NCBI GenBank assembly: GCA_964541895.1
Contig: CAZISM010000167.1
Coordinates: forward strand, 1 to 9,590
DNA: 9,590 nucleotides
Direction of reading: 5' to 3'
Source of the DNA: CAZISM01 sp964541895
GTDB lineage: Bacteria > Zhuqueibacterota > Zhuqueibacteria > Residuimicrobiales > Residuimicrobiaceae
The notes beneath the pieces were generated by a model, which was not told the DNA's origin, did no database searches, and saw nothing but the letters and a program-made list of their open reading frames with translations. Positions within the stretch are counted from its first letter, which is position 1. Every line of letters begins with the position of its first letter. Shown here in pieces: positions 5,971 through 9,590 of the stretch. A program made the translations under genes and the position numbers.

Positions 5971-6675
5971 ATGGAACTGCACGAGCAGATAAAATATTTT
6001 CTGCTGCAAGAGATCGAACTCTATGGCGATGAACCGGCGCTGGCGTCTCTGCCCGATCTGGCGGCGGCTTCTGTGGAAGCGGCCGGTGATGAACCGGAAT
6101 TGAACGCGGCCACGCTCGCCGAGCTTGAGCAGCAGATTCACGATTGCCAACGGTGCGGATTGGGCCTCCTGCGCCATAAACTGGTGTTTGGTTCCGGCAA
6201 GGCCAACGCCGACATTATGCTGGTGGGCGAAGCACCGGGCCAGCATGAAGACGAAGAGGGGATGCCGTTTGTCGGCGAAGCCGGCGCGCTGCTGGACAAG
6301 GTCCTGGCGGCCATCCAGTTGAGCAGAGAACAGATTTACCTGTGCAATGTTCTGAAATGCAGGCCGCCGAACAACCGCGATCCCGAGCCGGCTGAAATCA
6401 AAACCTGCATGCCTTATTTGCGCAAGCAGATCGAACTGGTCAAACCGCGTTTTATTCTCTGCCTGGGCCGCTTTGCCGCACAGGTGCTGCTGAACCGGAA
6501 CGACAGCCTGTCGCAGCTGCGCGGCCAAGTGCATCAGGCGATGGGCGCCGGCGTCATCGTCACCTATCACCCGGCGTCGCTGCTGCGCCACCCCAACTAC
6601 AAGCGGGACACCTGGGCCGATGTCCAGCTCCTGCGCCGTCTGTACGATGAATATCTGGCAAAAACTAATGGATAG
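5971..6675 (+). CDS. Family-4 uracil-DNA glycosylase (Fe-S)
   Basis: The 234-residue protein removes uracil from DNA, the first step of base-excision repair. The four cysteines of the family-4 [4Fe-4S] cluster are present: C59-x2-C62 and C130-x15-C146. GEAPG (86-90), followed by QHEDEEGMPFVGEAGALLDK, is the uracil-binding and catalytic region; the C-terminal HPASLLR (200-206) is the DNA-contacting motif. The first about 50 residues (MELHEQIKYFLLQEIELYGD, then an Ala/Glu/Pro-rich linker) form an N-terminal extension often seen in bacterial members. ATG 5971 lies 2 nt after the gap, so a slightly earlier start inside the Ns cannot be excluded. The stop is only 2 nt before dnaB, which implies co-transcription. 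The deaminase at 3785-4261 makes dUMP, but no direct link is shown. Confidence 0.93.
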   Translation: MELHEQIKYFLLQEIELYGDEPALASLPDLAAASVEAAGDEPELNAATLAELEQQIHDCQRCGLGLLRHKLVFGSGKANADIMLVGEAPGQHEDEEGMPFVGEAGALLDKVLAAIQLSREQIYLCNVLKCRPPNNRDPEPAEIKTCMPYLRKQIELVKPRFILCLGRFAAQVLLNRNDSLSQLRGQVHQAMGAGVIVTYHPASLLRHPNYKRDTWADVQLLRRLYDEYLAKTNG

Positions 6676-6677
6676 AA

Positions 6678-8054
6678 ATGGCTGAAACACCGACATCGAA
6701 CATTCATATGCCGCCGCAGGCGGTCGACGCCGAAATGGCGGCCATGGGTGCGCTGCTGATCGAAATGCATGCCGCCAACACCGTGTTCGAGATGTTGGAA
6801 GAGTCCGCTTTCTATAAAGAGGCACATCGTAAAATTTTTGTCGCCGCGCGCCAGCTCTACGAGCGCAGCGAACCGATCGATATTCTCACGGTATCGGAAG
6901 AGCTGAACAAATCCGGTGACCTGGAAAAAATCGGCGGCTCCTATTACCTGACGGAACTGGTGGAGCGCACGCCCTCAGCGGCCAATGTGGAGCACTATTG
7001 TCGCATCATCATCAACAAAGCGCTGCTGCGCAAACTGATCCACGTTTCCGGCGAGATTCAGCAAGAGTGTTATGAAGCCAGCGAAGATGCCTACAAGGTC
7101 ATTGATACCGCCGAACAGAAAATTTTCGCCCTGGCCGAAAAGCGGTTGCGCAAGGATTTCCTCCACATCAGCCCGGTGCTGCATCAGGCGCTGGCGGCCA
7201 TCGAATCCTATCACGGCAATGTGGACGGCATCACCGGTGTTCCCACCGGCTATACCGAGCTGGACAAGCTGCTCTCCGGACTGCAGCGGTCGGAATTGAT
7301 CATCCTGGCCGCACGACCTTCGGTTGGAAAAACGGCGCTGGCGCTGAACATGGCCTATAATGCGGCCAAGCGGGGCGTTCCGGTCGGCGTGTTCAGCCTG
7401 GAAATGGCCTCCTATCAGATCGCCATGCGTCTGTTGAGCACCGAGGCCAAGCTCGATTCGCAGGCCATTCGTACCGGCCGGCTGAACCAGGACCAGTGGT
7501 ACGCGTTGACGCGGGCCGCCGGCATTCTGGCGCAGGCCCCCATCTTTATCGACGATTCGCCGGCCATGAACATCATGGAAATTCGCAGCAAAGCCCGCCG
7601 GCTCAAAGTCGAGCATAACATCGGCCTGTTGGTGGTGGACTATCTGCAGCTGGTGCACGGCGTCGGCCGCATCGAAAGCCGCCAGATCGAAATCGCCCAG
7701 ATTTCCCAGGCGCTGAAAGCGCTGGCCAAAGAGTTGAACATTCCGGTTCTGTCCCTTTCGCAGCTCTCCCGCGCCGTCGAAGCACGCAGCGGCGCCAGGC
7801 CGGTGCTCAGCGATCTGCGTGAATCCGGCGCCATCGAACAGGATGCCGATGTGGTTATGTTCATTCACCGCGCCAGTGCGCAGGGATTGCCGGCCGAACC
7901 CGGCAAGGAAAACATTGCCGAAGTAATCATCGCCAAACAGCGCAACGGTCCGACCGATACGGTAGAGCTGGTGTTCATCGGCGAATATGTGATGTTTGCT
8001 AATAAAGAGACCAGTCGTATGGAGATCCCGTCAATCTCCATGGACGCGTTCTAG
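6678..8054 (+). CDS. dnaB: Replicative DNA helicase DnaB
   Basis: The 458-residue protein is the hexameric helicase that unwinds DNA ahead of the replication fork. The N-terminal DnaB domain (about 11-112) begins with PPQAVDAEMAAMGALL and includes SEELNKSGDLEKIGGSYYL; a linker and the RecA-like ATPase follow. The Walker A motif is ARPSVGKTA (212-220, K218/T219), SLEM (240-243) carries the likely catalytic glutamate E242, and Walker B is LLVVDYLQL (317-325, D321). SLSQLSRAVE (359-368), DLRESGAIEQDADVV (379-393) and the arginine-finger region KQRNGPTDTVELVF (420-433) complete the set. The usual G of RNGPTG is D here, a small change. No intein interrupts the P-loop region, as happens in some DnaB genes. 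The start has no Shine-Dalgarno and lies 2 nt after the glycosylase stop, so coupled translation is likely. Confidence 0.97.
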   Translation: MAETPTSNIHMPPQAVDAEMAAMGALLIEMHAANTVFEMLEESAFYKEAHRKIFVAARQLYERSEPIDILTVSEELNKSGDLEKIGGSYYLTELVERTPSAANVEHYCRIIINKALLRKLIHVSGEIQQECYEASEDAYKVIDTAEQKIFALAEKRLRKDFLHISPVLHQALAAIESYHGNVDGITGVPTGYTELDKLLSGLQRSELIILAARPSVGKTALALNMAYNAAKRGVPVGVFSLEMASYQIAMRLLSTEAKLDSQAIRTGRLNQDQWYALTRAAGILAQAPIFIDDSPAMNIMEIRSKARRLKVEHNIGLLVVDYLQLVHGVGRIESRQIEIAQISQALKALAKELNIPVLSLSQLSRAVEARSGARPVLSDLRESGAIEQDADVVMFIHRASAQGLPAEPGKENIAEVIIAKQRNGPTDTVELVFIGEYVMFANKETSRMEIPSISMDAF

Positions 8055-8107
8055 TCCGGGCAGCAGGCCGTTCGGCCAGTGGCAAAGCAACCCATCTATT
8101 GGACTGC

Positions 8108-8113
8108 AGGTGA
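8108..8113 (+). promoter_or_regulatory. Ribosome binding site (AGGTGA) of rel
   Basis: AGGTGA lies 8 nt before ATG 8122 and supports that start. The 67-nt space after dnaB also holds a small GGCCG-TT-CGGCC inverted repeat (8066-8077) without a T-tract. Confidence 0.65.
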
Positions 8114-8121
8114 GCTTGTCT

Positions 8122-9590
8122 ATGGATAAGCGTTACGAGCTCGTATTCGAAGGTTTGATCCGACGGATTTCGCGCTACAATCAGAATCTGGATGCGAAAA
8201 TGCTGCGCAAGGCGTTCGAGTTCAGCTACAACGCTCACCTGAACCAGCTGCGCAAATCCGGCGAACCCTACTTTGACCATCCCCTCGAAGTCGCCAAAAT
8301 ACTGATCGGCCTCAAGATGGATTACGAAACCGTGGCCGGCGGCGTCCTTCATGACGTCGCCGAAGACACCGAGGTTTCCATCGAGACGGTTGAAAAAGAG
8401 TTCGGCAGCAACATCGCCCTGCTGGTGGATGGCGTAACAAAAATTTCCGAAATCAAACTGCTGGAATTTGAAGAGCGGCAGGCGGAAAATTTCCGCAAAA
8501 TGCTGCTGTCCATGGTGCGGGATATCCGGGTCATCCTCATCAAATTCGCCGATCGCCTGCACAACATGCGCACCCTGGAATACCTGCCGGAAAAGAAACG
8601 GCGCCGCATCGCCCTGGAAACCAGGGAGGTGTATGCGCCTCTGGCCCACCGGCTGGGTCTGGCCAAAATTAAATGGGAACTGGAAGACCTCTCGCTAAAA
8701 TACCTCGAACCCGATGTATATTCCGATCTTAACCGGCGCATCAACGACACCCGCCGCAATCGCGAAGACTATATTCAACAGGTGACCAAACCCATCCGCG
8801 AAGCCCTGGTGCAGGCCAAGATACAGGCCACTTTTGAAGGCCGGCCCAAACATTTTTTCAGCATTTATAATAAAATCGTCATCCGCGGCATCCCCTTTGA
8901 AGAGATCTATGATCTGCTGGCGATTCGCGTCATCGTGGAAAAGATCGAAGAGTGTTACCATACTCTCGGCATTATCCATTCGCTGTACACGCCCATTCAC
9001 GAGCGTTTTAAAGATTATATCGCCACACCCAAATCAAACGGATACCAGTCGTTGCACACCACCGTCATGGGACCGGGCGGCAGGCGGGTGGAAATTCAGA
9101 TCCGCACCGAACAGATGCACCGGACCGCGGAGGACGGTATTGCCGCGCACTGGCGCTACAAGGAAGGCAAACTGCGCGAAGACGACCTGGATAAGCATCT
9201 GGTCTGGTTGCGGCAAGTGCTTGATTTCGAAGAGAACGAAGTGGATTCCTCTTCGTTCATGGAACACCTGAAGGTCAATCTGTTCCAGGATGAAGTCTTT
9301 GTGTTTACTCCCAAGGGCGACCTCCATCGACTGCCGGCCCATTCCACGCCGGTGGATTTTGCCTTTTCGGTTCATACCAGCGTGGGCATCCACTGCCTGG
9401 CCGCCAAAGTCAACGGCAAAATCGTGCCGCTGAGCTATGAGCTGCGCAGCGGAGATACCGTCGAAATTCTCACCTCCACCAACCAGCAACCCAACAACGA
9501 CTGGCTCAAGTTTGTCGTCTCCAGTCGCGCGCGCAGCCGCATTAAAAAGTATCTGCGCGACAAAGAGTTCGAAAGCAGCGCGCTGCTGGG
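8122..9590 (+). CDS. rel: Bifunctional (p)ppGpp synthetase/hydrolase Rel (3' end outside window)
   Basis: At least 489 residues are visible and the frame is open at the window edge. The HD hydrolase domain is intact: H53 (FDHPLEV), H77-D78 with E81-D82 (LHDVAEDT) and D144 (FADRLHNMRTL). The synthetase domain has GRPKHFFSIYNKI (240-252), YDLLAIRVIV (263-272), RFKDYIATPKSNGYQSLHTT (295-314) and EIQIRT (324-329). R295-x-K297-D298 is the RxKD form typical of bifunctional Rel enzymes, rather than the ExDD of synthetase-only RelA. A TGS domain starts near 387 (NLFQDEVFVFTPKGD) and includes VDFAFSVHT; the remaining regulatory helices and ACT domain lie outside. The enzyme makes and destroys the stringent-response alarmone on ribosomes. 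It follows dnaB by 67 nt with its own Shine-Dalgarno, probably in the yicC-gmk operon. No internal promoter was recognised. Confidence 0.97.
   Translation, partial: MDKRYELVFEGLIRRISRYNQNLDAKMLRKAFEFSYNAHLNQLRKSGEPYFDHPLEVAKILIGLKMDYETVAGGVLHDVAEDTEVSIETVEKEFGSNIALLVDGVTKISEIKLLEFEERQAENFRKMLLSMVRDIRVILIKFADRLHNMRTLEYLPEKKRRRIALETREVYAPLAHRLGLAKIKWELEDLSLKYLEPDVYSDLNRRINDTRRNREDYIQQVTKPIREALVQAKIQATFEGRPKHFFSIYNKIVIRGIPFEEIYDLLAIRVIVEKIEECYHTLGIIHSLYTPIHERFKDYIATPKSNGYQSLHTTVMGPGGRRVEIQIRTEQMHRTAEDGIAAHWRYKEGKLREDDLDKHLVWLRQVLDFEENEVDSSSFMEHLKVNLFQDEVFVFTPKGDLHRLPAHSTPVDFAFSVHTSVGIHCLAAKVNGKIVPLSYELRSGDTVEILTSTNQQPNNDWLKFVVSSRARSRIKKYLRDKEFESSALL

Noticed and set aside
5839..6825. Long - strand frame reading through the second gap
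   Set aside because: It includes the Ns and lies opposite the uracil-DNA glycosylase; it has no recognisable protein features.
6678..8054. Intein in dnaB
   Set aside because: The helicase has normal length and unbroken Walker A and B regions.
8066..8077. Inverted repeat GGCCG-TT-CGGCC between dnaB and rel as a terminator
   Set aside because: The stem is at most 5 bp with almost no loop and no T-tract follows; listed only as a note.
1..9590. Mobile elements, CRISPR arrays, tRNA or rRNA genes
   Set aside because: No transposase or integrase-like protein, spaced direct repeats, tRNA-like cloverleaf or rRNA-like sequence was seen on either strand by reading.

Overview
The window is a piece of a draft bacterial scaffold. 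It carries two 100-N gaps (4274-4373 and 5869-5968) and cuts genes off at both ends. The DNA is fairly GC-rich, genes are tightly packed, and nearly all lie on the + strand. No mobile element, CRISPR array, tRNA or rRNA was seen. The gene order yicC - gmk - (gap) - family-4 uracil-DNA glycosylase - dnaB - rel, a YpdA-family flavoprotein and a DUF2914 protein suggest an uncultured relative of the Fibrobacterota-Chlorobiota-Bacteroidota neighbourhood (KSB1 or Calditrichota-like). This placement is an inference from gene order and protein style, not a measurement.

Left part (1-3783, + strand): the C-terminal third of a GH38-type alpha-mannosidase; a YpdA-family FAD/NAD(P)H oxidoreductase that lacks the cysteine used by bacillithiol disulfide reductases; and a secreted 610-residue protein that reads as a (beta/alpha)8 glycoside-hydrolase-like barrel followed by a GATase-like domain. 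The spacings (14 and 35 nt) fit one operon, possibly for using mannosides, with the flavoprotein as an unexplained passenger.

Middle (3785-4861): a dCMP deaminase on the - strand converges on the barrel gene. The two stop codons lie 1 nt apart inside a perfect 23-nt palindrome. The deaminase's early codons hold a perfect 18-bp palindrome and a 12-bp one. After the first gap comes the C-terminal end of a DUF2914 protein, then an AT-rich segment with a very good sigma-70-type promoter.

Right part (4862-9590, + strand): a housekeeping operon. It holds YicC/YloC endoribonuclease, guanylate kinase (cut by the second gap, starting at TTG inside yicC), family-4 uracil-DNA glycosylase with all four Fe-S cysteines, replicative helicase DnaB, and a bifunctional Rel (p)ppGpp synthetase/hydrolase that runs off the window. 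The group joins GTP supply, replication, repair and the stringent response. The second gap must hide at least the rest of gmk, and by analogy with other bacteria perhaps rpoZ and coaBC.

I found no clearly new multi-gene system. The best leads are the uncharacterised barrel protein, the cysteine-less YpdA relative beside it, and the perfect palindrome shared by the two convergent stop codons.
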